From JAOSJT01 sp035362335 (GTDB lineage: Bacteria > Bacteroidota > Ignavibacteria > SZUA-365): a stretch of 64,000 nucleotides of DNA. Positions 37,226-48,914 of this stretch are shown piece by piece. Position 1 is the first letter of the stretch; each line of letters opens with the position of its first letter. The notes under the pieces were generated by a model. That model saw nothing but the letters and a program-made list of their open reading frames with translations. It was not told the DNA's origin and searched no databases. A program made the position numbers and the translations under genes. The stretch is taken from positions 38,129 to 102,128 of the forward strand of contig DAOSDL010000013.1 of assembly GCA_035362335.1 (NCBI GenBank). The letters are read 5' to 3'.

Positions 37226-37261
37226 CGGGTTCTCCATTGAGTCGTTGCGAAATTGGTCCGA

Positions 37262-39448
37262 TCAGCGTCGACCGCCGTCGTTTCGGCCTCCGCCGCGGCG
37301 GTGACGATCGCCACCACCACCGCTACTGCGCCGGGGCGGATTGTCTTCGGGCTTTTCTTCATAGCCCTCGGGCGGAGTCATCAAGGCCTTGCGGCTGAGA
37401 ACCATTTTGCCATTGTCCTCGACACGCAGCAGCTTCACCGTGACGATGTCGCCAACCTTCAGCACCTCATCCACCGAGCCAATGCGGCGGTAGTCGATTT
37501 GCGAGATGTGGAGCAATCCTTCCTTGCCGGGAAGAATTTCCACGAATGCGCCGAAGTCCGCTATTTTCTTCACCGGGCCGGTGTAGATTTCGCCCGCTTC
37601 GGGCACAGCGGTGATGCGACGAATCATTTCCACCGCTTTCTCGCTGGCTTCACCGTTCACCGAAGCGATGATCACGCGGCCATCATCCTCGATGTTGATT
37701 TCGGCGCCGCTCTCGGCCACGATGTTCTTGATGTGCTTGCCTCCCGGGCCGATCACCGCACCGATCATGTCCACCGGAATGTAAATGGTGGTCAATCGCG
37801 GAGCATAGGGCGAGAGATCCGGACGCGACTCGGTGATGGCCTCGGCCATGCGCTCGAGGATGTGCAAACGCGCCAGGCGTGCCTGCTCGAGGGCGGTTTC
37901 CATGATCGCGATGGTGATGCCCTTGATCTTGATGTCCATCTGATAGGAAGTGATACCATCGGCGGTACCAGCGACTTTGAAGTCCATGTCGCCCAGATGA
38001 TCCTCGTTGCCGAGAATATCGGTAAGCACCGCGACCTGCTCGCCTTCCTTGATCAGACCCATCGCCACACCGGCCACGGGCTTTTTAATGGGCACGCCGG
38101 CATCCATGAGCGCCATCGAACCGGAGCAGACGGTGGCCATGGAGGACGAGCCATTGGACTCGAGAATATCGCACACGAGGCGGATGGTGTAGGGAAATTC
38201 CTCTTCGGGCGGCAGCATGGCCTTGAGCGCACGCTCGGCCAGATTGCCGTGACCGATTTCGCGGCGGCTGGTGAAGCCGAAGCGGCCCACTTCGCCCACG
38301 GAAAACGGCGGGAAGTTGTAGTGCAGCATGAAGCGCTTGCGGAATTCCTCAAGCAGACCGTCGATGATCTGCTCGTCGGATTTCGTGCCCAGCGTGCAGC
38401 TCATGAGTGCCTGCGTCTCGCCACGGGTGAACAGTGCCGAACCATGCGCGCGGAACAACAGACCCACTTCGCTGCTGATCGGCCGCACATCCGTCAGGCC
38501 ACGGCCGTCGAGGCGCTGGCCTTTTTCGAGAATGGTCTGGCGCATGGCCTTTTTCTCGATATCGTGCACGATACCGGAAATCAGTTTTTCCTGCTCCGGA
38601 AACTCTTCGGCGAGGGCGGCCTGCACTTCCTCGTAGATCAATTTGGTGGCCTGCGCGCGCTCCTGCTTCTCCATCACCGTGCCGGCGAGTTCGAACAGGC
38701 GCGTGTAGCACAAGTCGTGAATGCGCTGCTCGAGACCCTCGGGCAGCTCGCGTGCCTGCACGTCCATGCGCGGCTTGCCCGCCTCGGCGGCGAACTCGTT
38801 GATGGCAGCGCAGATGGCCGCGATATGCTTGTGGCCAAAGGCCAGGGCATCGAGCATGTCGCGCTCGGAAATCTGCTTGGACTCGCCTTCCACCATGAGA
38901 ATGGAGTCGGCGGTACCGGCCACCACCAGTTCGAGATCAGCCAGCTTGAGCTGGGAGAACGTGGGATTGATCACGAACTCACCGTTCACGCGGCCGACAC
39001 GTACCTCGGCGATGGGACCGTCGAACGGCGCACCCGCGATCATGAGCGCGGCCGAGGCCGCCGTGGCGGCGAGCACGTCGCCGTCATTCTCCTGATCGGA
39101 GCTGTACACCGAAGCGACGATTTGCACTTCGTTGCGAAAATCATCCGCAAACATCGGGCGGATGGGACGATCGATGAGACGTGCGGAGAGAATTTCCTTC
39201 TCCGACGGTTTGCCTTCGCGCTTGAACCACCCACCAGGGATTTTTCCTGCGGCGGAGATCTTTTCCCTGTACTCGCAGCTCAGGGGGAAAAAGTCTATCC
39301 CCTCGCGCGGCGAATCGGCAAGGACCACAGTGGAAAGCACCATGGTTTCACCAAACGTGATGAGCACCGAACCCGAGGCCTGTCGGGCCAAACGTCCGGT
39401 CTCCAACGTCATGGTCTTGCCGCCGATCTCAATTGTTTTTCTTGTCAT
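37262..39448 (-). CDS. pnp: Polynucleotide phosphorylase
   Basis: A 728-aa PNPase, the phosphorolytic 3'-5' exoribonuclease of the RNA degradosome. Two RNase PH domains (the first from TLETGRLARQASGSVLITFGETMVLSTVV, the second around FRAHGSALFTRGETQALMSCTLG) flank a helical linker. A KH domain (MIGAVIGPGGKHIKNIVAESGAEINIEDDG) and an S1 domain (EIYTGPVKKIADFGAFVEILPGKEGLLHISQI) follow. The tail after ~700 is rich in Arg and Gly (RRSSGGGGDRHRRGGG). It follows rpsO, the conserved order, with AGAAGGAAG ahead of the ATG. Confidence 0.98.
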   Translation of the reverse strand: MTRKTIEIGGKTMTLETGRLARQASGSVLITFGETMVLSTVVLADSPREGIDFFPLSCEYREKISAAGKIPGGWFKREGKPSEKEILSARLIDRPIRPMFADDFRNEVQIVASVYSSDQENDGDVLAATAASAALMIAGAPFDGPIAEVRVGRVNGEFVINPTFSQLKLADLELVVAGTADSILMVEGESKQISERDMLDALAFGHKHIAAICAAINEFAAEAGKPRMDVQARELPEGLEQRIHDLCYTRLFELAGTVMEKQERAQATKLIYEEVQAALAEEFPEQEKLISGIVHDIEKKAMRQTILEKGQRLDGRGLTDVRPISSEVGLLFRAHGSALFTRGETQALMSCTLGTKSDEQIIDGLLEEFRKRFMLHYNFPPFSVGEVGRFGFTSRREIGHGNLAERALKAMLPPEEEFPYTIRLVCDILESNGSSSMATVCSGSMALMDAGVPIKKPVAGVAMGLIKEGEQVAVLTDILGNEDHLGDMDFKVAGTADGITSYQMDIKIKGITIAIMETALEQARLARLHILERMAEAITESRPDLSPYAPRLTTIYIPVDMIGAVIGPGGKHIKNIVAESGAEINIEDDGRVIIASVNGEASEKAVEMIRRITAVPEAGEIYTGPVKKIADFGAFVEILPGKEGLLHISQIDYRRIGSVDEVLKVGDIVTVKLLRVEDNGKMVLSRKALMTPPEGYEEKPEDNPPRRSSGGGGDRHRRGGGRNDGGRR

Positions 39449-39492
39449 ATCTTCCTTCTTCTTTTATGTGTTCCCTCGATGGGGGTGGCGCA

Positions 39493-39762
39493 TTACTTGC
39501 GCAGCTCGAGTTCCTTGACGATGGCGCGGTAGCGGTTCATGTCCACTTTCTGCAGATAAGCGAGCAGACGACGGCGCTTGCCGACCATTTTCAACAACCC
39601 GCGACGGCTGTGATGGTCCTTTTTGAATGCTTCGAAATGAGGCGAGAGTCCGTTGATCGTTTCGGTGAGGATGGCAATTTGCACTTCCGGCTTCCCGCTA
39701 TCCTTCTCATGGTCACCGAATTTCTTGATCAACTCCAGTTTGCGTTCTGTGGTCAACGGCAT
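39493..39762 (-). CDS. rpsO: 30S ribosomal protein S15
   Basis: An 89-aa S15, full length for the family (MPLTTERKLELIKKFGDHEKDSGKPEVQ ... RRGLLKMVGKRRRLLAYLQKVD). It binds the central domain of 16S rRNA early in 30S assembly. Position between ribF and pnp is the common arrangement. The 37-bp spacer to ribF and 44-bp spacer to pnp contain no strong terminator. Confidence 0.98.
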   Translation of the reverse strand: MPLTTERKLELIKKFGDHEKDSGKPEVQIAILTETINGLSPHFEAFKKDHHSRRGLLKMVGKRRRLLAYLQKVDMNRYRAIVKELELRK

Positions 39763-39799
39763 TGTGTTCTCCTTGGGTACACTGAGTTATATGATGTCG

Positions 39800-40759
39800 T
39801 TATCGTTGCAATGTGCGTGCGCGCCATTCCTGGGCGCGTTCGATGTCGGAGCGGATTTGCGCCTGCAACTGCTCGCGCGAGTCGAAACGGATTTCATCGC
39901 GCAGGCGGTCGAGCACATCCACACGAAGGCGATTTCCATACAAATCGCCGGAAAATTCTAAAATATGAACTTCCAGTGAAAGATGCATCTGTTCTGAGAC
40001 AGTGGGACGAATTCCGATGTTCATCACGCCGGCGTGAGGAGCGCTTACCCCACTCTCGTCCAACACATGCACATCCACCACGTACACACCGTGTTTCGGC
40101 AGAAGCTTGCCCGGATGGGACACGTCGATATTCGCCGTGGGAAAGCCCAGCGTCGAACCCACCCCTTCACCGCGCACCACTACACCCGTGAAGGAATACG
40201 GCCTGCCCAGAAACTGCGCGGCCTGTCGCGGCATGCCCTCGCCCAACGCCCGCCGAATGGCACTGCTGCTCACCTTCACGCCGTCCATAAGCCGCTCGCC
40301 CACTACCTGCACATCCACGGCATGCGTCTCGCCGAGGCGACGCAATTCGTCCACCGTACCCGAGCGACCCTTGCCGAAAGCGTGATCCACGCCGACGACA
40401 ATGTGTCGCGCATGGAGACGTCCGATACAGTAATCGTGGAAAAACGTTGCCGCGTCGAGCATGGAGACATCGCGGGTGAAGGGCAACACCACGCAGGTGT
40501 CGATGCCAAGCGCGGCGATACGTTCGATGCGTTCCTCTATGGTGCTGAGCAGATACGTGGGTCCTCCCGATCTGCCAATCACCTCGCGCGGATGCGGATC
40601 GAAGGTGAGCAGCACGGAAGGCAACGCCTGAGTACGTGCCGTAGAGAGCACGCGTTCGAGAATTTTCTCATGCCCGAGATGCACGCCGTCGAAGGTGCCC
40701 AGTGTGAGCACGACAGCGTGGTCGTGTGGATACTCCGCGAGATCACGGCAGACGATCAT
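39800..40759 (-). CDS. ribF: Bifunctional riboflavin kinase/FAD synthetase
   Basis: A 319-aa RibF that makes FMN and FAD from riboflavin. The N-terminal nucleotidyltransferase domain has LTLGTFDGVHLGHEKILE and LTFDPHPREV. The C-terminal kinase domain has GRPYSFTGVVVRGEGVGSTLGFPTANI and the LEVHILEFSGDLYGNRLRVDVLDRLRDE region. The ATG at 40759 overlaps the truB stop in an ATGA and matches the usual N-terminus; a longer reading to 40948 lies inside truB and is rejected. Confidence 0.96.
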   Translation of the reverse strand: MIVCRDLAEYPHDHAVVLTLGTFDGVHLGHEKILERVLSTARTQALPSVLLTFDPHPREVIGRSGGPTYLLSTIEERIERIAALGIDTCVVLPFTRDVSMLDAATFFHDYCIGRLHARHIVVGVDHAFGKGRSGTVDELRRLGETHAVDVQVVGERLMDGVKVSSSAIRRALGEGMPRQAAQFLGRPYSFTGVVVRGEGVGSTLGFPTANIDVSHPGKLLPKHGVYVVDVHVLDESGVSAPHAGVMNIGIRPTVSEQMHLSLEVHILEFSGDLYGNRLRVDVLDRLRDEIRFDSREQLQAQIRSDIERAQEWRARTLQR

Positions 40760-41487
40760 CCCGCCTCCTCGCCATGCCTGCGGTTGCGCAATTCCTGCGC
40801 CTGCTCGTGCAGGCGGTCGATATTCCATGCTTCGTCCACATGAAATTCGCCGATGGCCACGCGCCGTAATTCGCGCAAATAGGCGCCACAGCCCAGCCAT
40901 GCGCCAAGGTCGTGCGCCAGGGTGCGGACATAGGTGCCTTTCGAACAATGCACCACAAAGGACACGTCGTCTCCTTCGCGAGGGCCGAGTTCAAAGGAAT
41001 GCACCATTACTTCCCGCTGCTTGCGCTCCACTTCGAGACCTTTACGCGCGAGATTGTACAGACGCTGTCCATCCACCTTGACAGCCGAAAACATGGGCGG
41101 CAACTGCATGATGCTGCCGGTCAGCAACGCGGCGCCTTCGCGAATGCGGGCGTCCTCGATATGGTCGGTGGGCCGGTGGTCGCTTTCCTCACTCGCCGCG
41201 TCGTAACTGGCGGTGACGGCGCCGAGGCGTAGCACGCCCTCGTAGACCTTGGGCAACGCCTGGAAGGCATCGATACGTTTGGTGAGCGTCGAGGAACAGA
41301 GAATGAGCAAACCCGTGGCGAGCGGATCGAGTGTGCCGGCGTGGCCGACCTTTTTGACACGCAGCATGCCGCGGACCTTTTTCACGACGTCGAAGGACGT
41401 CCAGTCACGCGGCTTGTCCACGAGGAGCACCCCGCCGGTGCGGGAAATGAAGCGATCGACGCTATTGAATCCCTCCACGTCGGTCAA
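40756..41487 (-). CDS. truB: tRNA pseudouridine55 synthase TruB
   Basis: A 243-aa TruB that forms pseudouridine 55 in the tRNA T-loop. It starts conventionally (GGVLLVDKPRDWTSFDVVKKV) and has the catalytic motif GHAGTLDPLATGLL with Asp54. Other family blocks are YDAASEESDHRPTD, IMQLPPMFSAVKVDGQRLYNLARKG and VHCSKGTYVRTLAHDLGAWLGCGAYLRELRR. It lacks the longer PUA extension of larger TruB forms. The start overlaps rbfA by 4 nt. Confidence 0.96.
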   Translation of the reverse strand: MTDVEGFNSVDRFISRTGGVLLVDKPRDWTSFDVVKKVRGMLRVKKVGHAGTLDPLATGLLILCSSTLTKRIDAFQALPKVYEGVLRLGAVTASYDAASEESDHRPTDHIEDARIREGAALLTGSIMQLPPMFSAVKVDGQRLYNLARKGLEVERKQREVMVHSFELGPREGDDVSFVVHCSKGTYVRTLAHDLGAWLGCGAYLRELRRVAIGEFHVDEAWNIDRLHEQAQELRNRRHGEEAG

Positions 41488-41837
41488 CGGTTTTTCTCGT
41501 CCTCGTGAATTTGCTTGAACAATTGCTCGAGGCGTTCGGCCCGCTCCAGCGACTCGTCGATGACGAATTTCAGCTCGGGCGTAAACTTGAGTCGAACCCC
41601 GCGTCCCACGGCCATGCGCAATTCCTTGGCGTATTGCTCGAAAAACGCCAGCACCTGCTGATTGCTCTTACCGCTGTGATAGTGGCTGACGAACACGCGG
41701 GCGTTGCGCAGATCGGCGGAGAGCGACACCTCGGTGACGGTCAGCAGACCGAAGTCGCCGGTGTCGATATCCCGCGCAAGCGTTTCGCTCAGCACGCGAC
41801 GGATTTCCGCCGCCACACGTTCGGTGCGAATGGACAT
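41484..41837 (-). CDS. rbfA: Ribosome-binding factor A
   Basis: A 117-aa RbfA, a KH-fold factor needed for 30S maturation. The typical start (RTERVAAEIRRVLSETLARDI) is followed by GLLTVTEVSLSADLRNARVFVS and LRMAVGRGVRLKFTPELKFVIDESLERAERLEQL. It sits one nt after infB and overlaps truB by 4 nt, the standard order of the nusA-infB operon. Confidence 0.95.
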   Translation of the reverse strand: MSIRTERVAAEIRRVLSETLARDIDTGDFGLLTVTEVSLSADLRNARVFVSHYHSGKSNQQVLAFFEQYAKELRMAVGRGVRLKFTPELKFVIDESLERAERLEQLFKQIHEDEKNR

Positions 41838-41838
41838 G

Positions 41839-44673
<2,835 letters not shown>

Positions 44674-44717
44674 GCCGCCAGATTACATTAGTGAGAGAAC
44701 AGGTGCTCCGCCGCTGC

Positions 44718-45983
44718 CTAGTCTTCGTCGGCAAATGCCTTCTTCATTTCTATCACCACGTCGTTGATGCGTTCGATGGTGATACCAGGGACTTTGGAGA
44801 GAATATCGGACACGGGAGCGAGAATGATGTCGTTGGCCGTGCGGTAGCCGGCGCTGATGAAGCTGTTGATCAGCTCCTCGCCGAACTCGGGCACGAATTC
44901 CGCGAGATCGATCTCGTACTCGGCCATGGTCTTGGTGATTTCCTCGCCTTCCTTGACGATCTCGATACGGAAGCCCGTGAGTTCGGAAGCGAGGCGGATG
45001 TTTTGTCCGTTGCGGCCGATGGCCAGCGAAGCCTGCTCGGTGTCCACATGCACACGCGCGCTGCGTGTTGCGCGGTCGAGCTTGATGTCCATGAGCTTCG
45101 CGGGAGCCAGGGCGCGTTGAATGAACACGAAGGGATCCTCGGTGTAGTTGATCACGTCGATGTTCTCGTTGTTGAGTTCCCGCACGATGGCGTGGATGCG
45201 CACGCCTTTCATGCCCACGCAGGCGCCCACGGCGTCGATGCGGTCGTCATGCGACTCCACCGCCACCTTCGCACGCTCGCCCGGCTCGCGGGCGATTTTG
45301 CGAATGGAGATCACTCCATCGTAAATCTCGGGAATTTCCTGCTCGAACAGCTTCTGGAGAAAGAGATTGTCGGCGCGGGACACGATGACCATGGGCATGC
45401 CGCTGCCCTTGCGCACAACTTCCTTGACCACGCAGCGAATCACATCGCCCTTGCGGTAGCGTTCCTTGGCTATCTGCTCGGATTTCGGCAGCAGCAATTC
45501 CGTGCGGTTGTGATTGATCAGCACGTCGTTGCGGCGCACCTGATACACATCACCCACCACGATATCACCCACCTTGTCGGCGTATTCGTCGTGAATGAGG
45601 TCCTTCTCGATTTCCTTGATGCGCTGGTTGAGATTCTGCTTGGCGGTGGACACCAATCGACGGCCGAATTCCGCCAGGTCGATGATTTCCACGAATTCCT
45701 CGCCCACTTCGAGTTCCTCGCCCGATTTATTCCGCGCGGTTTCAATATCCACTTGCAGCGTGGGATCCTCGACGGTATCCACCACTTCGCGGATGAGGAA
45801 GATTTCGATATCGCCCTTGTCCATGTTGACAACGATTTCGAAGTTGGCTTCCGGCCCGTATTTCTTGCGGACCATCATTCCGAAAATGTCCTCGATCACC
45901 GAGACGAGACGGTCGCGATCGATTCCTTTTTCGCGGACCATCTGGCTGAACGATTCGACGATCTCTGAATTCATTCGGCTCAT
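44718..45983 (-). CDS. nusA: Transcription termination/antitermination factor NusA
   Basis: A 421-aa NusA: N-terminal RNA-polymerase-binding domain (NSEIVESFSQMVREKGIDRDRLVSVIEDIF), S1 domain (YADKVGDIVVGDVYQVRRNDVLIN), then two KH domains (REPGERAKVAVESHDDRIDAVGACVGMKGVRIHAIVRELNNE and ASLAIGRNGQNIRLASELTGFRIE). The short C-terminus after ~400 lacks the acidic repeats of the E. coli protein, as is usual in Bacteroidetes/Chlorobi. It follows rimP by 43 nt. Confidence 0.97.
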   Translation of the reverse strand: MSRMNSEIVESFSQMVREKGIDRDRLVSVIEDIFGMMVRKKYGPEANFEIVVNMDKGDIEIFLIREVVDTVEDPTLQVDIETARNKSGEELEVGEEFVEIIDLAEFGRRLVSTAKQNLNQRIKEIEKDLIHDEYADKVGDIVVGDVYQVRRNDVLINHNRTELLLPKSEQIAKERYRKGDVIRCVVKEVVRKGSGMPMVIVSRADNLFLQKLFEQEIPEIYDGVISIRKIAREPGERAKVAVESHDDRIDAVGACVGMKGVRIHAIVRELNNENIDVINYTEDPFVFIQRALAPAKLMDIKLDRATRSARVHVDTEQASLAIGRNGQNIRLASELTGFRIEIVKEGEEITKTMAEYEIDLAEFVPEFGEELINSFISAGYRTANDIILAPVSDILSKVPGITIERINDVVIEMKKAFADED

Positions 45984-46026
45984 TGCTGTACTCCTGCTTC
46001 CGGCACGGTGGTGTTCCTGGTACTGA

Positions 46027-46479
46027 TCAAAGGGAAATGAGTATCATTGCGCGTTCGATATCGGCGAACGGGACGACGCGGCTCGCGTCGTCGACACGAA
46101 GTTCCACCGATTGGTCGCTGGCCGCGACGATTTCGCCGACGACGGTGGCGCTGCTCTCGCCCTCACGGATGACGAGTTCCACTTCACGGCCCGCGTGGCG
46201 GCGATACTGCCAGGCGTAGCGCAGTGGACGGTCGAGACCCGGGGAGGAAACGTTCATGGTGTAGGCGCCACCGAACCAGCCGCGCTCGTCGGCCGTCGCG
46301 CAAAGGGCGCGATTGATATCGGCCAGCATCTCGCTGCCGATGCCCTCTTCGGTGTCGGTGTACACATCGACAACGGTGCGCTGACCGGCCCTGCGGAACG
46401 TGATGTCCACCACATGGGCGCCGCTGGTTTCCACCAGCGCTTCCATGGTTTGCGCTATGTCCGTTTTTGCTTCCACCAT
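46027..46479 (-). CDS. rimP: Ribosome maturation factor RimP
   Basis: A 150-aa RimP, an early 30S assembly factor. Family blocks are VDITFRRAGQRTVVDVYTDTEEGIG (N-terminal domain), ALCATADE and the conserved NVSSPGLDRPLRYAWQYRRHAGREVEL, ahead of an SH3-like C-terminal domain. The ATG at 46479 (MVEAKTD) is chosen over the ATG at 46503, which would add eight atypical residues. First gene of the nusA-infB operon; its promoter is readable upstream. Confidence 0.93.
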   Translation of the reverse strand: MVEAKTDIAQTMEALVETSGAHVVDITFRRAGQRTVVDVYTDTEEGIGSEMLADINRALCATADERGWFGGAYTMNVSSPGLDRPLRYAWQYRRHAGREVELVIREGESSATVVGEIVAASDQSVELRVDDASRVVPFADIERAMILISL

Positions 46480-46520
46480 AACAAAAAATGCGGGTCGCCC
46501 CACATCATCCGTAACAGACT

Positions 46521-46549
46521 AATATAGTTAGAGCGCCGTTCGTTTGCAA
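46521..46549 (-). promoter_or_regulatory. Sigma70-type promoter of the rimP-nusA-infB operon
   Basis: On the minus strand TTGCAA (46549-46544) and TATATT (46526-46521) are separated by exactly 17 nt, the best promoter match seen in the window. Initiation is expected near 46513, about 35 nt before the rimP ATG. The region also separates the divergent smpB operon, for which no equally good promoter was found. Confidence 0.6.
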
Positions 46550-46613
46550 TTTCCCCCGCATCTTTTTTCATTAGATACTCGAAAGTTCTGATGAATCTTC
46601 AGGTATTCCACCC

Positions 46614-47069
46614 ATGCCGACGCCGAACGAGGCAGTGAAAAGTATCTTGATCAACCGTCGGGCGCGGCACGAGTACCATGTGCTGGACACGCTCGAGGTG
46701 GGCATTGTGTTGCGCGGCACCGAGGTGAAATCCATACGCGCGGGCAAGGTCAATTTGCAGGACAGTTATGCCGCCATCGACAAAGGCGAGCTGTACCTCC
46801 ACAACATGCACATCAGCCCCTTCGAGAAAGGAAATATTTTCAATCACGATCCCGTGCGCGTGCGCAAACTTCTGGCAAGGCGGAAGGAAATCCTCAAGCT
46901 GGCGCAGAAAACCAACGAGAAGGGCCTGACTCTCATACCGTTGCAGGTCTACTTTCTCGGCAGGCATGTGAAAATCGAATTGGGCATCTGCAAAGGCAAG
47001 AAACTCTACGACAAGCGGGAATCACTCAAAACGCGCGATATTCAGCGCGAGATGGAACGCGACAGGTGA
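46614..47069 (+). CDS. smpB: SsrA-binding protein SmpB
   Basis: A 151-aa SmpB that loads tmRNA onto stalled ribosomes. The N-terminal half shows RRARHEYHVLDTLEVGIVLRGTEVKSIRAGKVNLQDSY, and the C-terminal part has LGICKGKKLYDKRESLKTRD, whose tail enters the ribosomal A site. The start is the first family-like ATG. The stop overlaps the tyrS GTG start in a GTGA. The tmRNA gene itself is not in the window. Confidence 0.97.
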   Translation: MPTPNEAVKSILINRRARHEYHVLDTLEVGIVLRGTEVKSIRAGKVNLQDSYAAIDKGELYLHNMHISPFEKGNIFNHDPVRVRKLLARRKEILKLAQKTNEKGLTLIPLQVYFLGRHVKIELGICKGKKLYDKRESLKTRDIQREMERDR

Positions 47070-48289
47070 CACCTACCCATTTTCCCCCCATCAACGAACA
47101 GATGGATCTCATCCGCCGCGGGGTATCGGAGATACTTCCCGAAGAGGAACTGGTCCGGAAGCTCGAACATGCCGCAAGCACCGGCACAGCCCTCAACGTC
47201 AAACTGGGATGCGATCCCAGTCGGCCAGACCTGCATCTCGGTCATTCGGTGGTGCTGCGCAAACTGCGCCATTTCCAGGACCTCGGTCACCAGGCCATTC
47301 TCATCGTCGGTGATTTCACCGGCATGATCGGCGATCCCACGGGCAAGAGCAAGACGCGTCCCTCGCTCACACTGGATGAGACGCGCGCCAACGGGCAGTC
47401 CTATTTCGAGCAGGCGGCCAAAGTTCTCGACATCGAACGCGTGCACATCCGCTACAATTCGGATTGGCTCGCGCCGATGACCTTCGAGGATGTGATCAAG
47501 CTCGCCGCGCGTTACACCGTTGCCCGCATGCTCGAACGAGACGATTTCGAGAAGCGCTACCGCAAGCAGGAGCCCATTTCCATACACGAATTCCTCTACC
47601 CCCTCGCGCAGGGCATGGATTCGGTGGCGATTCGTTCCGATGTGGAATTGGGCGGTACCGATCAGAAATTCAACCTGCTCGTGGGTCGGGAACTGCAGCG
47701 CGAGTACGGTCAGTCGCCGCAGGTGATTCTCACCATGCCGCTGCTCGAAGGCACCGACGGCGTGGAGAAAATGAGCAAGTCCCTCGACAACTACATCGCA
47801 TTCAACGATACACCCGAGGACATGTACGGCAAAACGCTGTCCATTCCCGACACGATGATTCTCCCCTACTTCCGCCTCGTCACCGACGTGCCCGCCGAGC
47901 GCGTGGCTGCAGTCGGTCGCGAAATGGAAGCGGGAGCAAATCCCCGCGATTTCAAACGCGAACTCGCCCGCACCATCGTGGCCGCCTACTACGACGCTCC
48001 GGCGGCCGAAGCTGCCGAAGCGCATTTCGATCGTGTGATCAAAAATAAAATGGCTCCCGAGGACGTGGAAACGTTTATTCTTGATCGCGCGAGTGATACA
48101 TTGCTACTCGATATTCTCTGCGAGGCCGGACTCGTCCAGTCCAAGGGCGAAGGACGCCGACTCATGCAGCAATCCGCTGTCAGCGTCGGCGAGCAGCGCA
48201 TCACCGATCCCCGTGCGCCGGTACCCGATGGCGACGAGGTGATTGTGCGCGTCGGGAAGCTTCGCTTCATCAAGATTGTTCGTCAATAA
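47066..48289 (+). CDS. tyrS: Tyrosyl-tRNA synthetase
   Basis: A 407-aa class I TyrRS. The HIGH-type motif is HLGH (residues 57-60), the tyrosine and ATP site includes VGDFTGMIGDPTGKS and ELGGTDQKFNLLVGRE, and KMSKS is at 235-239. The C-terminal S4-like RNA-binding domain begins near residue 340 (GLVQSKGEGRRLMQQSAVSVG). The family subtype appears to be TyrZ-like. A GTG start at 47066 overlaps the smpB stop; an ATG at 47102 is a possible alternative start. Confidence 0.96.
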   Translation: MTPTHFPPINEQMDLIRRGVSEILPEEELVRKLEHAASTGTALNVKLGCDPSRPDLHLGHSVVLRKLRHFQDLGHQAILIVGDFTGMIGDPTGKSKTRPSLTLDETRANGQSYFEQAAKVLDIERVHIRYNSDWLAPMTFEDVIKLAARYTVARMLERDDFEKRYRKQEPISIHEFLYPLAQGMDSVAIRSDVELGGTDQKFNLLVGRELQREYGQSPQVILTMPLLEGTDGVEKMSKSLDNYIAFNDTPEDMYGKTLSIPDTMILPYFRLVTDVPAERVAAVGREMEAGANPRDFKRELARTIVAAYYDAPAAEAAEAHFDRVIKNKMAPEDVETFILDRASDTLLLDILCEAGLVQSKGEGRRLMQQSAVSVGEQRITDPRAPVPDGDEVIVRVGKLRFIKIVRQ

Positions 48290-48331
48290 TTTCTTTTCAC
48301 CGCTCACGCGCATACACAGGAGGAAGCCAGG

Positions 48332-48877
48332 GTGTTCGTACCGAAGCGCATTTTCTTCACCAAGGGTGTCGGCAGGCACAAGGATTATCTGCAATCGTTC
48401 GAGTTGGCTCTGCGTGACGCCGATCTCGAGCAGCAAAACCTGGTCACGGTGTCCAGTATCTATCCGCCGAATTGCAAGAAAATCAGCAAGCAGGTTGGTC
48501 TCAAGGAATTGGAACCGGGGCAGATCACCTTCGTGGTGATGGCGCGCAATGCCACCAACGAGTGGAACCGACTCGTCGCCGCGTCCATCGGCGTCGCCAT
48601 TCCCACCGACGGCACCACCTACGGCTACCTCTCCGAACATCATCCCTTCGGTGAAACGCAGAAAGTCGCCGGCGATTACGCCGAGGACCTCGCGGCCACC
48701 ATGCTCGCTACGACACTGGGTGTGGACTTCGATCCGGACAAGGCCTGGGACGAGCGCGAGCAATTGTACAAGGCCTCGGGCAAGCTGTTCAAATCCTTCA
48801 ACGTCACTCAATCCGCCGAAGGCAAGCTCGGTCTCTGGACGACCGTGGTGGCCTGCGCGGTGCTGCTCCCCGAATAA
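48332..48877 (+). CDS. pdaD: Pyruvoyl-dependent arginine decarboxylase
   Basis: A 181-aa proenzyme that self-cleaves into beta and alpha chains and decarboxylates arginine to agmatine, the first step of one polyamine route. The cleavage site is Ser41-Ser42 in TVSSIYPPNC, with Ser42 becoming the pyruvoyl cofactor. Other family blocks are PGQITFVVMARN, GVAIPTDGTTYGYLSEHH and LGLWTTVVACAV. The GTG start at 48332 has AGGAGG eight nt upstream. Downstream polyamine genes (agmatinase or deiminase) are not adjacent. Its gene follows tyrS by 42 nt. Confidence 0.93.
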   Translation: MFVPKRIFFTKGVGRHKDYLQSFELALRDADLEQQNLVTVSSIYPPNCKKISKQVGLKELEPGQITFVVMARNATNEWNRLVAASIGVAIPTDGTTYGYLSEHHPFGETQKVAGDYAEDLAATMLATTLGVDFDPDKAWDEREQLYKASGKLFKSFNVTQSAEGKLGLWTTVVACAVLLPE

Positions 48878-48887
48878 CTCTCCGTTT

Positions 48888-48914
48888 GCGGGGGCGGGTC
48901 AGTCCCGCCCCTGC
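48888..48914. terminator. GC-rich hairpin between pdaD and a convergent gene
   Basis: GCGGGGGCGGG (48888-48898) pairs with CCCGCCCCTGC (48904-48914) over a 5-nt loop, with one G-U pair. It begins 10 nt past the pdaD stop. The stop codon of the convergent thioesterase gene (48899-48901) lies in the loop. No U tract follows on either strand. Confidence 0.55.

Noticed and set aside
37253..39532. 759-codon plus-strand frame opposite pnp
   Set aside because: Pnp on the other strand is unmistakable; the frame gives a His-rich shadow product. The same applies to long frames opposite infB, secA, mutS2, purL and both S46 genes.
40760..40948. N-terminal extension of RibF
   Set aside because: It is encoded within truB in another frame and does not resemble RibF; the ATGA overlap start fits better.
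46544..46577. A smpB promoter using TTGCAA and TAGATA on the plus strand
   Set aside because: The spacer would be 22 nt, too long for a sigma70-type promoter.
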